NCBI GenBank assembly: GCA_017430135.1 | Contig: JAFRNM010000008.1 | Span: 1-64,000 of the forward strand | Reading direction: 5' to 3' | Source: Clostridia bacterium | GTDB lineage: Bacteria; Bacillota; Clostridia; TANB77; CAG-508 | DNA: 64,000 nt | Part shown: positions 24,042 through 33,799 of the stretch, one piece after another | Layout of the letters: each line of letters begins with the position of its first letter | Position numbering within the stretch: the first letter of the stretch is position 1 | Made by a program: the position numbers and the translations under genes | The notes under the pieces: generated by a model | Seen by the model: only the letters and a program-made list of their open reading frames with translations | Database searches by the model: none | Told to the model about the DNA's origin: nothing

Positions 24042-25136
24042 TTATGCTTTTCTAATTACTATAGTTACTTCAAAAATATTATTTTCTTTTATTTTTGCAA
24101 ATATATCTCCGTCCATTTTATGCATTAATTGTTTACAAATGTATAATCCAAGTCCGCTTCCTTCCTGTTTTTTAGAATTACTTCCTCTATAAAAAGAATC
24201 AAAAATGTGTGGTAAATCTTCTTCTTTTAATTCACATCCAGTATTATATATTGATACTAATTTACAATCTTCTTCCTCAGAAAAATTAATTTTTATTTCT
24301 TTCCCGTTACCATATTTAATTGCATTTTCGATAACATTTTGTATTACTTCAATAACTCTATCTCTATCACCTTTTAATAAACAATTATTATAATCTTCAA
24401 CAGAAAATAGTGTGTGAATTGTTTCTAATTTATCTGTATAATATGTATCTATTTTATTTATAACCTCATTTAAATAAAAACTTTCATTTTTAACTGGAAG
24501 ATCTAAGAAGTCTTCTCTAGAATTCTTTACTATTTCATTTACATAGTGTTCGATTTCATCTGCATTTTTTAAAATTCCTTCTATCACTTCTTTTTTCTTT
24601 TCTTCTGTATTATATAAATTTTCTTTTAATGCTTTTGAATATAATTTAATTGCAGATAGAGGAGTTTTTATATCATGTGATAATGATAATATTAATGTCT
24701 TTTTTTCTTTTTGATATTTTATTTCTCTTTTTTTATTATCTTCTAAATTTTCTCTAAGCATATCCATGCCCCAAGTAAATTTTCCAAAATATTTATTTTT
24801 CTGTTCTTTTATTGGAATATTTAAATTTCCTTTTGCAAGTTCATAAGGCATTTCTTTTATATCAGTAAATGGTTTTATTATTTTTTTATTAATATAAATA
24901 TATGTAATTACTGATAATATTACAATTACAGCTAAAGAGCCATTTATTAAAAATAAATTATAATTATCTTTATTCCCACTATAATCTATTTTATATATTA
25001 TTTGTCCATTCTTTTCTTCTCTTGATATTTGAGTTTCATCTTTTTTTGAATTTTGAATATATATATAATTTGTAATTGCTATTATTAATATTTCTAAAAT
25101 AATTACTACAATAATAAATTTCCTAAATTTTTTCAT
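24042..25136 (-). CDS. Sensor histidine kinase
   Basis: 364 residues. Two membrane helices (about 6-26 and 58-80) flank a short extracellular loop; a HAMP-like linker follows. The H-box is LILSLSHDIKTPLSAIKLY with the phosphorylated histidine near 153, the N-box QNVIENAIKYG near 268 and the G-box EGSGLGLYICKQL near 325. The small sensor loop is typical of kinases that detect peptide antibiotics through an ABC exporter. It overlaps the response-regulator gene by four bases and is the last gene of a four-gene set with an ATPase and FtsX permease. Confidence 0.92.
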   Translation of the reverse strand: MKKFRKFIIVVIILEILIIAITNYIYIQNSKKDETQISREEKNGQIIYKIDYSGNKDNYNLFLINGSLAVIVILSVITYIYINKKIIKPFTDIKEMPYELAKGNLNIPIKEQKNKYFGKFTWGMDMLRENLEDNKKREIKYQKEKKTLILSLSHDIKTPLSAIKLYSKALKENLYNTEEKKKEVIEGILKNADEIEHYVNEIVKNSREDFLDLPVKNESFYLNEVINKIDTYYTDKLETIHTLFSVEDYNNCLLKGDRDRVIEVIQNVIENAIKYGNGKEIKINFSEEEDCKLVSIYNTGCELKEEDLPHIFDSFYRGSNSKKQEGSGLGLYICKQLMHKMDGDIFAKIKENNIFEVTIVIRKA

Positions 25137-25795
25137 TCAAATCTATACCCCACTCCCCAAACTGTTAATATATGTTTTGGTTCTTTTGGATTTTCTTCTA
25201 TTTTTTCTCTTAACCATTTTATATGTACTGTTAAAGATTGAAATTCAGTCTCACTATCACTTCCCCAGATAGTATTAAATAAATATTCTTTTTTTAATGT
25301 AGTATTTTTATTTTCTATTAATATTTTTAATAATTCACATTCTTTTGTTGTTAATTCATATTCTTTTTTATCGACTGTTAGTAATTGCTTAGCCGCATTT
25401 AATGTTAAATTTCCTTCAACTATTTTTTCTATGTCATATCTTCTTTTAAAAATACCTTTTATTTTTGCTATTAAAATATCTATGTCTATTGGTTTTTCTA
25501 TATAATCATCTGCTCCCAATATTATTCCATTTAGTTTATCTTCTTTGTCTGTTTTGGCACTTAAAATAATTATTGGTGTATTGGAATTTTCTCTAATTTT
25601 TGAGCATACATTAAAACCATCTATACCTGGTAACATTATATCAAGCAAGACTAACCTTGCTCCGTATTTTTCATACAAAGTCAAGGCTTTTTCTCCATTA
25701 TCTGCAACACTCACTATATAATTTTCCTTGGTTAAAAAATCTTTAAGTAATGTTGCAATTTCTTTATTATCTTCAACAATTAAAATATCTATCAT
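25133..25795 (-). CDS. OmpR-family response regulator
   Basis: 220 residues from the ATG at 25795, where AAGGAG stands 5 bases upstream and the standard DILIVEDNKEIATLL begins; a longer frame would add an unconserved tail. The receiver domain has the phospho-acceptor in LVLLDIMLPGIDG and the K in IILSAKTDK. The C-terminal winged helix ends LTVHIKWLREKIEENPK. It is coupled with the kinase gene. A 12-bp hairpin of the GGGGACA type lies directly upstream of its ribosome site. Confidence 0.93.
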   Translation of the reverse strand: MIDILIVEDNKEIATLLKDFLTKENYIVSVADNGEKALTLYEKYGARLVLLDIMLPGIDGFNVCSKIRENSNTPIIILSAKTDKEDKLNGIILGADDYIEKPIDIDILIAKIKGIFKRRYDIEKIVEGNLTLNAAKQLLTVDKKEYELTTKECELLKILIENKNTTLKKEYLFNTIWGSDSETEFQSLTVHIKWLREKIEENPKEPKHILTVWGVGYRFE

Positions 25796-25807
25796 AAATC
25801 TCCTTAT

Positions 25808-25838
25808 GTACATTTTGGGGACACTTCCCAAAATGTAC
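25808..25838. repeat. GGGGACA-type hairpin repeat, copy 1
   Basis: GTACATTTTGGG (25808-25819) and exact complement (25827-25838) with loop GACACTT. A related hairpin with the same TTTTGGGGACA core occurs at 62846-62872. It sits between the ABC ATPase gene and the response regulator. Confidence 0.6.
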
Positions 25839-25906
25839 AAAACAAATATAATTCTTATCAATATTCTACTATAAACATGCTTAAAAAGCAAGATTTCTCT
25901 TGCTTT

Positions 25907-26674
25907 TTACCATCCTAGTTCCATAAGCCAATTGTTTAATTCTCTTTCTCTTTCCATTTCTTCTTTTTCAGAAGAAGTATTAGGTAATTTATATTCTCCT
26001 TGTATATTTCCATCAACTATATATAAAACTCTAGAACATTTTGCAGCTATTTTTGCATCGTGTGTTACCATCATTATTGTTGTTCCTTCTTTATTTAGTT
26101 TTATTAGTTCATCCATAACTTCTTTTGAAGATGTGCGGTTTAGAGAGCCTGTTGGTTCATCTGCAAATATTATTTTAGGATTGTTTATCATGCTTCTACA
26201 TATACAAGCTCTTTGAAGTTGACCACCTGATACTTCGTTTATATCGTTATCAGCAATTTGAATTATTCCAAGTTTTCTCATTAGATCTTCGCCATGTTTT
26301 ATTTTTTCCTTTTTGGATTGTTTAGTTTTATTACTTCTCATGGCTGGAAGTACGATATTATCTAATACTGTCAAATTTTTCATCATATACATTTGTTGGA
26401 ATATAAATCCCATTTCATTTAATCTTAATTCTGCTAATTTTTTTTCTTTTAATTTTGCAATATTTTTCCCATTGAATTTAATATCTCCACATGTTGCATT
26501 GTCCATACCAGAAACTGTGTATAGTAATGTTGATTTTCCTGAACCTGATGGTCCCATTATTGCCACCATTTCTCCTTCTTCTATTGAGAAATTAACATTT
26601 TTTAATACATTATTTTGTCTTTTGTTAATTACATATGTTTTACATAGGTCTTTTACTTCTATTATTTTAGACAT
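25907..26674 (-). CDS. ABC transporter ATP-binding protein (antimicrobial-peptide exporter type)
   Basis: 255 residues with Walker A GPSGSGKSTLL, signature VSGGQLQRACI, Walker B IIFADEPTGSLN and H-loop MMVTHD. The overall pattern is that of MacB/LolD-like ATPases that pair with FtsX permeases. It follows the 791-residue permease by 20 bases and precedes the two-component genes, so it most likely powers an exporter or resistance module controlled by them. Confidence 0.93.
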   Translation of the reverse strand: MSKIIEVKDLCKTYVINKRQNNVLKNVNFSIEEGEMVAIMGPSGSGKSTLLYTVSGMDNATCGDIKFNGKNIAKLKEKKLAELRLNEMGFIFQQMYMMKNLTVLDNIVLPAMRSNKTKQSKKEKIKHGEDLMRKLGIIQIADNDINEVSGGQLQRACICRSMINNPKIIFADEPTGSLNRTSSKEVMDELIKLNKEGTTIMMVTHDAKIAAKCSRVLYIVDGNIQGEYKLPNTSSEKEEMERERELNNWLMELGW

Positions 26675-26694
26675 TTTACTATCTTCCTTTCCTT

Positions 26695-29070
26695 TTACTC
26701 AATATTTGCAGTATCACTGCTCTTAATTTTCTTAGTTGAAAGTGCTGCAACAAATGCTGTAATAATTGTTACTCCAAGCACTATTCCTGGATATACTAAG
26801 AATAACTTCACCGGATTGATTAAGAAATTAATATCATTTGCTCCCATCATTCCAAATACAGGATTACACCATGCTTTTGTTATTGGAATAACAAATATTG
26901 CTGATAAAATTTCTGCAATTATTGTTGCTATCATAAATCTATATATATGCCATTTTATTATTTGAATATTTTTAAATCCTATTGCTTTTAATAAAGCTAT
27001 TTGAGATTTTTCATTTGTTACAAATGATAATTCCATAAGTAATGTAACAAGTATTACAACTATAATTGTTATTGTTAATAATAAATATTGCACTGCTTCC
27101 ATTGTATCAACTACTCCAATGCAATCTGCGATAAATTTTTCGGGATTGCATACATCTTCTGTATCTAATATTTCTTTTAATCTTCTAACTCTGTTATTTA
27201 TTTCTCCATCACTCAAATTATCTTTAAAATCTACTTGGAACCATTGAGAACCAACTAAATTTTTAACATTGTCTGGTGCTTTTTCATTTAATCTTATCAA
27301 TTGTCCCATATTATTTAATGATTGGAAAATAGCTGTTACTATTAATTCTTGTTCTCCATCTCCAAAATCTATTTTTATCTTATCTCCTATTTTTGCTTCT
27401 AACATATTTGCTACTTTATCTGTTATTGCTACTTCATTTTCTTTTATTGGTGCAATTCCTTCTTGATATAAATATTCGTCAGCCTTTGAGTTTACTCCTT
27501 GTATACATTTAATATTGTATGTAGTTCCATTAAATGACACTTTATAACTATATAGTAATTCTATACTCAATCTTGCTGGCATCCCATTTTCTTCAAATAT
27601 TTTTTCATATTTATCAATCTTACCTTTTTTGAATTCTTCTTTTGATGGATATTTAAACATATCCATAGCATCACTTGGAGTAAAGTATGCATTACATTCA
27701 ATTCCAAAAGTTGATTGTAAATTTTTGCTCTTCATCGTATCTGTTGTTATTACAACTCCTAATGCAAATATTAAACATACAAATAATGAAATTATTATTG
27801 TTATAAATCTCCTTGGTGCGCTTAATATATCGTTTATTGCCATATATAAATTTAACCTTATATGACTATTCTTCATCTTATATATTGTTTTTACTTTATA
27901 TCTTTCACCTGTTTGGCCATTTCTTATTGCATCTACTGGTGAGGCTTTTTTTACTTTTCTTGTATAAATATAGGCAAATAAAACTGTTACAATTACAATA
28001 AATACTGCACCTATTATATTTAAGCCAAATCCTGTTGTATTTCCAAGTACCATGTTTTTAGTTGTTGATTCTATCATCATATTTCCAAATGGTACACTTA
28101 GGAAACCTCCTGTAATTGCGCCTACAATTGCAAGTGTTAAGTATTTTATAATATATAAATTTCTTATCTTTTTATTGTTTATTCCTATTGCTTTCATTAC
28201 GCCTATTTCTCTGTATTCTTCATTTATTGTAAATGTAATTGTAAATTTCAATATTAATAATGCAACAATTACTAAGCATACACTTAAGATTAACACAACG
28301 AAAGCTACTATCATATCCATTACATAGCATAATTTCAGCATATCTCTTGGTCCACTAAATATTACTGATGATACTTCACTTAAAGCTTTTGATATTTCAT
28401 TTGGATTATCTGTTTCTACATATATAATTTTATTTCCTAAAGCCGCAACATTTTCTCCCTTTTCTTTATCTTTATAAAAGTGATCATAAATATCTTTATA
28501 ATCTTCCTTATTTAAAAGAAATCTTTTATTTCCCATAAACTTTGAACCTAAGAATGCATCTTTTGCCACTCCTGCGATTTTAAAATCTATTTTTTTGTTT
28601 TCTAAATCTACTGTTATATAATCTCCTGCAGATAGTTTATTATCCTCTAGAAAATCTCCTGTTATATATACTTCACCTTTTTTAATATTTGTTAATACAT
28701 TGTCATCTTTATCAAAGAATTTCATACTTGAATTTTCTAAGCTTTGGAAAATAATATTAAAGTTTGTATCAACTTTTTCTCCTTTTATTTTTATATTATT
28801 TTTTGTTCCTAATATACAAGTATCATATTTATAGCTTTTTACAGCCTTTTCTTTGTCTAATACTCCAAAAATTTCATCATTATTCGTTGTAATAATTGCA
28901 TAATCTCCTACTTCTGCTTTGTCAAAATAATAATCTGTACCATTCATTACTGTTACTATATTATTTAAGCCACTTGCTGAAAATATTGATGCTAAAATAA
29001 TGAATAATAACAATAAAAAGTTCATTACTTTTTTCTTTTTTAAGTCTAATTTTAAAATTCTAAAAAACAT
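26695..29070 (-). CDS. FtsX-like ABC permease
   Basis: 791 residues. A first helix (16-36) and large extracytoplasmic domain lead to three helices at about 255-370 (FtsX domain one, with EYREIGVMKAIGINNKKIRN), a helix at about 425, a second extracytoplasmic domain, and three final helices (FtsX domain two, with KSQIALLKAIGFKNIQIIKW). It is the first gene of the exporter/two-component set. Such permeases export lipids or peptides, or confer resistance to cell-wall antibiotics. Confidence 0.9.
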   Translation of the reverse strand: MFFRILKLDLKKKKVMNFLLLLFIILASIFSASGLNNIVTVMNGTDYYFDKAEVGDYAIITTNNDEIFGVLDKEKAVKSYKYDTCILGTKNNIKIKGEKVDTNFNIIFQSLENSSMKFFDKDDNVLTNIKKGEVYITGDFLEDNKLSAGDYITVDLENKKIDFKIAGVAKDAFLGSKFMGNKRFLLNKEDYKDIYDHFYKDKEKGENVAALGNKIIYVETDNPNEISKALSEVSSVIFSGPRDMLKLCYVMDMIVAFVVLILSVCLVIVALLILKFTITFTINEEYREIGVMKAIGINNKKIRNLYIIKYLTLAIVGAITGGFLSVPFGNMMIESTTKNMVLGNTTGFGLNIIGAVFIVIVTVLFAYIYTRKVKKASPVDAIRNGQTGERYKVKTIYKMKNSHIRLNLYMAINDILSAPRRFITIIISLFVCLIFALGVVITTDTMKSKNLQSTFGIECNAYFTPSDAMDMFKYPSKEEFKKGKIDKYEKIFEENGMPARLSIELLYSYKVSFNGTTYNIKCIQGVNSKADEYLYQEGIAPIKENEVAITDKVANMLEAKIGDKIKIDFGDGEQELIVTAIFQSLNNMGQLIRLNEKAPDNVKNLVGSQWFQVDFKDNLSDGEINNRVRRLKEILDTEDVCNPEKFIADCIGVVDTMEAVQYLLLTITIIVVILVTLLMELSFVTNEKSQIALLKAIGFKNIQIIKWHIYRFMIATIIAEILSAIFVIPITKAWCNPVFGMMGANDINFLINPVKLFLVYPGIVLGVTIITAFVAALSTKKIKSSDTANIE

Positions 29071-29143
29071 TTTTCATACTCCTTTTTTATTAATCTGAAA
29101 TAATTATACAGGTGAAAATATTAAATAATCATTAAATAAAATA

Positions 29144-29167
29144 AAAATCCGGCTTTCACCGGATTTT
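29144..29167 (-). terminator. Terminator after the flavodoxin gene
   Basis: AAAATCCGG-CTTTCA-CCGGATTTT, followed on the minus strand by a T-rich run. Confidence 0.7.
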
Positions 29168-29174
29168 CCCCTAT

Positions 29175-29654
29175 TTAACTAGCATTTTCTCCTATCCAAT
29201 TATAAACTTCTCTTGGATAAAATGCTCCACTAAATCTTTTTCCACTAATAAATGTTATATTAGGATATGTTTTTTGTAAATCTTTAAAGCTTCTATCTAC
29301 ACTATTTACTCCACTTGTTACGAAAATATAAATTGGTTTTCCTTCTAAATTATTTTCTTCTATAAATGTATTTATGATTGTAGGAGCAGTGTAGTACCAT
29401 ACTGGAAATCCCAAAAACACCTCATCGTATTCATCAATGTTGCTTATTTTGTTTAAAACACCTGGCCTGAAATTTTTATTTTTCATTTCAATACATGACC
29501 TATTATTTCTGCTTGGCCACTTTAAGTCATCATTGGTGTATTTTGTTGCTGGCTCTATTTCGAATATATCTGCATTTAAGGTATTTGCAATTCTTTCTGC
29601 CAGCCTTTTGGTCGCCCCTGTTGCCGAAAAATATGCAACTAAAGTTTTGTACAT
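29175..29654 (-). CDS. Flavodoxin
   Basis: 159 residues from the ATG at 29654, eight bases after AAGGAG; a GTG at 29663 touches that site. LVAYFSATGATKRLAERIAN is the FMN phosphate loop, and EVFLGFPVWYYTAPTIINTF the second flavin loop. The class resembles flavodoxin_4 proteins found as single genes in Clostridia. It would act as a cytoplasmic electron carrier or FMN oxidoreductase. A repeat AGTGATG-TG-CATCACT (29704-29719) upstream could be an operator. Confidence 0.9.
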   Translation of the reverse strand: MYKTLVAYFSATGATKRLAERIANTLNADIFEIEPATKYTNDDLKWPSRNNRSCIEMKNKNFRPGVLNKISNIDEYDEVFLGFPVWYYTAPTIINTFIEENNLEGKPIYIFVTSGVNSVDRSFKDLQKTYPNITFISGKRFSGAFYPREVYNWIGENAS

Positions 29655-29811
29655 ACTAACCACTCCTTTTCTTTATATTTTTTATAAATAAAAGCGAATA
29701 GATAGTGATGTGCATCACTTTCCACCCGCTTATTACTTACTATCTTATTTTAGTTAATATATCATAAATTCTTATTTTTGTCAATTTGTTTTAATCTAAT
29801 TTTTAAAATTT

Positions 29812-30609
29812 CTATTTAACATTAATATTTCCCATGTCAGAATCTATTTTTAGTATTACATTAGATTTAGTATTATTATTTGATATATTACATTTTCCTA
29901 AATCTACATGTCCCATTACATGAATATCTTTTGTTTCATCTATATCTACATTTCCCATATCAGTTTCTATTGTTGAGTTTTCTTTTATTTTCATTTTTTC
30001 AACATTTAAATTACCACAGTTTAGTTTTATATCACATTGTCCCAAAATCTTTCCTATTTTTACATTTCCTGCATCACACTTAATTTTAGCTTGATTTATT
30101 TCTCTAATTTCAACATTTCCTGCATCGCAATCAATATCAATATTTGCCTCTCCAAGTTTCTTTGCTTTTACTTGTCCTGCATCATTCTTTACTTTTATAT
30201 TTCCTTTAAATGTTTCAGGAATAAATACCTTTATATCTCCAGTAACTTTACCAAAATTAAAGAAACCACCTTTATTGTTTTTTGTATAGTCTATTTTTAA
30301 TTCATTTTCATTTAATTCTACTTCAAAATCTTCTCTATTATCTCCATATATTTCAACTTTTATATTATTTTCTTCTGAATTTTCAAAAATAATATCTCCT
30401 GCATCTTGTTTAATATCAATCATATTAATTGTTTCTATATCATAAGTTTCATTAAAAATTAAGTTTTCACTTTTTCTAGTTCCAAAACTTATTTTAAAAT
30501 TATGAAAATCAATAGTGCCATTTAAACATAAAACTAAAAAACTTGTTAAAGCAACAATTATTATTGTAAGCAAAATAATTAAAAAAATTATTATTCCTCT
30601 ATTTCTCAT
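29812..30609 (-). CDS. DUF4097-type beta-repeat protein, membrane anchored
   Basis: 265 residues with one N-terminal membrane helix (5-29) followed by a repeated beta structure: IKVKNDAGQVKAKKLG, IDIDCDAGNVEIREI, IKCDAGNVKIGKI, IKLNCGNLNVEKM. This is the right-handed beta repeat of DUF4097 adhesin-like proteins. Its frame overlaps the end of the XRE gene by 11 bases. The pair XRE-membrane protein plus DUF4097 is common in Firmicutes and may sense envelope state. Confidence 0.8.
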   Translation of the reverse strand: MRNRGIIIFLIILLTIIIVALTSFLVLCLNGTIDFHNFKISFGTRKSENLIFNETYDIETINMIDIKQDAGDIIFENSEENNIKVEIYGDNREDFEVELNENELKIDYTKNNKGGFFNFGKVTGDIKVFIPETFKGNIKVKNDAGQVKAKKLGEANIDIDCDAGNVEIREINQAKIKCDAGNVKIGKILGQCDIKLNCGNLNVEKMKIKENSTIETDMGNVDIDETKDIHVMGHVDLGKCNISNNNTKSNVILKIDSDMGNINVK

Positions 30610-31297
30610 TTTTTCTATCCTCCTTTAACATAAATAATAGTTTTATTATTTGACAAATTAAACCATTAATAATAAATATTACCCATGTTATATGCCATGC
30701 AAATGTTGTAAAGCTTACAATAAAGTAAATAACTACACAAATTGCTCCAATAATTCCATTTATTTGATTTAAGATTTCATCTTCTTTCTTTTCGTCTTCA
30801 GTTTTTTTAAATTTAGGTATAGACATAAAATGTCTAATTATATTTGTTACTCCTAAACCAATTAATAACAAAAATGTACATCCTACAAGTGCAGAATTCC
30901 ATCTTAATACTGTATCTCCAACTCCTACAAAGGCAATTGCAAATATGAAAAGAAATACTGACCCGCTTATTACTTCTGCCGATTTTCTTTTTATTTGATT
31001 TCTTGTCATATTTTCATAATCGTCATCTTTTCCTCTAAAAAATAGATTTTTCTTAATATTATTTTCTTTCCCTTCTATATTATTGTTTTTCTCTTCTGGT
31101 TTTTCTCCTGTTAATAATTCATTTGGTGTTATTCCATATAGCTCACATAATGGAACTATTTTATCAAAATCAGGTGTACTTTGATTTGTCTCCCATTTTG
31201 ATATTGTTTGTCTTGTTACATTTAATTGTTCTGCAACATTTTCTTGTGATAAATTTTTTGTTCTTCTTAATTCGTATAATTTTTCTCCTAAATCCAT
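30599..31297 (-). CDS. XRE regulator with membrane helices
   Basis: 232 residues. Residues 1-65 form an XRE helix-turn-helix (LRRTKNLSQENVAEQLNVTR QTISKWE). A linker follows and then four membrane helices (about 110-130, 135-150, 185-205 and 205-222). Fusing a DNA-binding domain to a membrane domain suggests a one-component sensor. It is coupled to the DUF4097 gene. Confidence 0.85.
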   Translation of the reverse strand: MDLGEKLYELRRTKNLSQENVAEQLNVTRQTISKWETNQSTPDFDKIVPLCELYGITPNELLTGEKPEEKNNNIEGKENNIKKNLFFRGKDDDYENMTRNQIKRKSAEVISGSVFLFIFAIAFVGVGDTVLRWNSALVGCTFLLLIGLGVTNIIRHFMSIPKFKKTEDEKKEDEILNQINGIIGAICVVIYFIVSFTTFAWHITWVIFIINGLICQIIKLLFMLKEDRKNEK

Positions 31298-31439
31298 TTT
31301 TAAATTCCTCCCTTTTCTTAGTTAAAATTATAGTATTTTTTCCGGTTGCGTTCTACCAATTTGGCTTGGAAATTCGTCAACTCAAGTTAACATTTCCTGA
31401 TTTTAAAGGCTTTTTATAATATTAATTTAAAATTTTTAT

Positions 31440-31916
31440 TTAATATATAGTTTTATCTTCTTTATTTGAAAAATTATCGAAAGTTTTTATTGTTTCATCT
31501 CTATCCATATTTTTTAAATCAAGTATTTGTATATCTTCATTATTATTTGCTAAATCTTTTATAAAATTATAAATATAATCATCTCTAAATCCAATATCTG
31601 CTGCATCTTCCTTTGTATTTCCGTAATATACTTTTTTTATGTTTGACCAAATTGTTGCAGATAGGCACATTGGGCAAGGATAACAAGAAGTATATAATTC
31701 AGCTCCACTTAAATCATATGAATTAATATTTTTACAAGCATCTCTAATTGCCATAACTTCAGCATGTGCAGTTGGGTCATTATTGCTTAAAACATGATTT
31801 GAACCTTTTCCTATTATTTTTCCATCTTTTATAATGCAAGCTCCAAATGGTCCTCCTACATTTGTTTTTAAATTATCATCAGCTAATTCTTTAGCAATTT
31901 CCATATATTTATTCAT
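31440..31916 (-). CDS. guaD: Guanine deaminase
   Basis: 158 residues, the length of bacterial GuaD. Zinc ligands and catalytic glutamate are in PTAHAEVMAIRDAC and YTSCYPCPMCLSAT. The C-terminal YYGNTKEDAADIGFRDDYIY is typical of guanine deaminase, as opposed to tRNA or cytidine deaminases. It turns guanine into xanthine in purine salvage. AGGAGGAA precedes the ATG. Confidence 0.88.
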   Translation of the reverse strand: MNKYMEIAKELADDNLKTNVGGPFGACIIKDGKIIGKGSNHVLSNNDPTAHAEVMAIRDACKNINSYDLSGAELYTSCYPCPMCLSATIWSNIKKVYYGNTKEDAADIGFRDDYIYNFIKDLANNNEDIQILDLKNMDRDETIKTFDNFSNKEDKTIY

Positions 31917-31925
31917 AATTTCCTC

Positions 31926-32063
31926 CTAGTTATATGTATTTTTAATTTTTAATAAATTGATTATATCATATATTTTTTGTTTTTTGCACAAAAAAAGAAA
32001 ATTAGAATAATAATTATCTAATTTTTCATTTACTATATAATTTTCTATTGATTTTTTATCCAA
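31926..32063 (-). CDS. Possible small protein, 45 aa
   Basis: A short frame from TTG at 32063, with AAGGAG eight bases upstream, to TAG at 31926, just before the guaD ribosome site. It begins DKKSIENYIVNEKLDNYY and has a helical, charged composition. No family is recognised. The good ribosome site, and the fact that it fills the gap before guaD, support it weakly. Confidence 0.35.
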   Translation of the reverse strand: MDKKSIENYIVNEKLDNYYSNFLFLCKKQKIYDIINLLKIKNTYN

Positions 32064-32160
32064 TTTTCTTACTCCTTTTATAAGACATCTTACATATAAA
32101 TAGTGTATTTAAATTAACAAAAGGTTACACATAAATTTTAAATTCTATTTATAATAACAT

Positions 32161-32197
32161 AAAAGAGAGATAATTATCAATTAATTACCTCTCTTTA
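32161..32197 (-). terminator. Terminator after the zinc-ribbon XRE gene
   Basis: AAAGAGAG ... CTCTCTTT hairpin with inner TAATTA pairing and a short T-run on the minus strand. Confidence 0.5.
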
Positions 32198-32210
32198 AAA
32201 TTATAATTTC

Positions 32211-32819
32211 TTATTTACTAATTACTTTTTTCTGCCAGCTTTTTTCATTGCATTTTGGGCATTTCATATATCTTGTTCTTCCAAAATGTTGTGCCCATAA
32301 TACACTTGAATATTTTGGAACATATTTATGATGACATTTTTGACATTCATAATATCCTGCAGTTTGTTCAATTTTAATTCCATAAAACATTCCTACTATA
32401 AAATTAATAAATCCAAAAGCAATTAATAAAATTCTAAGCCAATTTGGCATTTCTATATAAGAAGCTACAAATATTAAGGTTAAAAATGTTATCGATGCTG
32501 TATATCCTATTACCCATTCTAACTTTAACATTTTTTTATCTGACTCCTCTTTTTGTTTTACCATATCAATTAAATTTTTTTCTAATCTTTCATTATAATT
32601 ATTCATTTCTAAAACCTCCCCACTTAATAACTCATTTACACTTATTTTGAGTTCCTTACATAAATCAAGCATAATTCCTGAATCAGGCATTGATTTTCCA
32701 TTTTCCCATTTGGATATAGCTCTATCTGTAATATTTAATTTTTCAGCTAATTGCATTTGTGTTAAATTATTCTTTTTTCTACACTCAGCTATGAACTTTC
32801 CAATTTTAATCTGATCCAT
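32211..32819 (-). CDS. XRE regulator with membrane helices and zinc ribbon
   Basis: 202 residues from the ATG at 32819 (GGAGG upstream; the longer frame starts within it). An XRE domain (CRKKNNLTQMQLAEKLNITD RAISKWE) is followed by two membrane helices (about 105-125 and 130-150) and a C-terminal zinc ribbon (YECQKCHHKYVP, MKCPKCNEKSW). The design suggests a membrane-tethered regulator, a second one besides the gene at 30599. Target unknown. Confidence 0.85.
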   Translation of the reverse strand: MDQIKIGKFIAECRKKNNLTQMQLAEKLNITDRAISKWENGKSMPDSGIMLDLCKELKISVNELLSGEVLEMNNYNERLEKNLIDMVKQKEESDKKMLKLEWVIGYTASITFLTLIFVASYIEMPNWLRILLIAFGFINFIVGMFYGIKIEQTAGYYECQKCHHKYVPKYSSVLWAQHFGRTRYMKCPKCNEKSWQKKVISK

Positions 32820-32930
32820 CTTTTTTCCCTCCTTCAATTAAAGTGTAAAATATTTTTATTTAGAAGTCTACATACCATTGGTTGAGTGGGTAGGTTTTTT
32901 ATATATCAACAAATGGTTGAGTAATTTTTT

Positions 32931-33692
32931 CTACTTTATTCTTTTACTATCGCCTGTTGCATAGTCAATTTTTATACCAGGTTGTACATTATACACATAT
33001 ACATTAAAGCAAACTCCTTCGCCTTTATCTTCAACAGAAAATGCTTCCATTTGTACACCGCTTGCTACTAGATTATTTTCCTCATAAATTGGTGTAACTC
33101 TGTATAATACATGGTTTTTCTTATTTTTTAATATGTAATCATGAACCTCATTTTCAAAAGGTAACATTCCTGTAACATTGAAATATCTTGTTCCTGTAAT
33201 TAAATTTTTATTATTTGCATTTTCTGCCGCTAATTGATAACCTATTAAATGGCAACGATTATACAAATATTTATCTTCTATTAAATCATCATATCTTGCA
33301 GTTTTCCATCCTGATGGCTTAACTGCCCCTATAGCTTGTCGCTCTTCTCCATCTTTGGGCATTATTTCTTTACATATATTTGCATATGCAACTCCGCATC
33401 TTCCTAAGCTATCTAAATCACTATAATTTTCAAATGCATCTGTTGTCATATCTTCCTCTGTAAATGATGGCTTATTATCATTTATATGTACAAATGGTGT
33501 ATCTTTATATTCAGGAATACTGGATAAATCAAATGATATAATATTTTCTGCTGAATAATTTTTTTCATTTGCATTTGATAAATTATATTTTTCAGATATA
33601 TAACTATACCCTTGTAATATTAAAAATGTTAATACTACAATTACCAATTCTTTAAATAATGTTTTTGTCGATTTGTTTTTTCTTTTTTTCAT
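32931..33692 (-). CDS. Secreted DNA/RNA non-specific endonuclease
   Basis: 253 residues with an N-terminal membrane anchor (10-26). The beta-beta-alpha-metal active site is YNRCHLIGYQLAAENANNKN LITGTRYFN, where the H after RC is the general base and the later N binds the metal. It resembles streptococcal surface nucleases (EndA/Spd family). With comEA, dprA and comM elsewhere in the window, a role in DNA uptake is possible, but nutrient or defence use is equally possible. Confidence 0.85.
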   Translation of the reverse strand: MKKRKNKSTKTLFKELVIVVLTFLILQGYSYISEKYNLSNANEKNYSAENIISFDLSSIPEYKDTPFVHINDNKPSFTEEDMTTDAFENYSDLDSLGRCGVAYANICKEIMPKDGEERQAIGAVKPSGWKTARYDDLIEDKYLYNRCHLIGYQLAAENANNKNLITGTRYFNVTGMLPFENEVHDYILKNKKNHVLYRVTPIYEENNLVASGVQMEAFSVEDKGEGVCFNVYVYNVQPGIKIDYATGDSKRIK

Positions 33693-33799
33693 CTATCGTA
33701 TATTTCTCCTTTTAATTTTTATCGCAAGTTTAAGCATTTTTTATTATTCAAATTATATATTAAAAGACAAATAATATCAATAATTATTTGTCTTTTTTA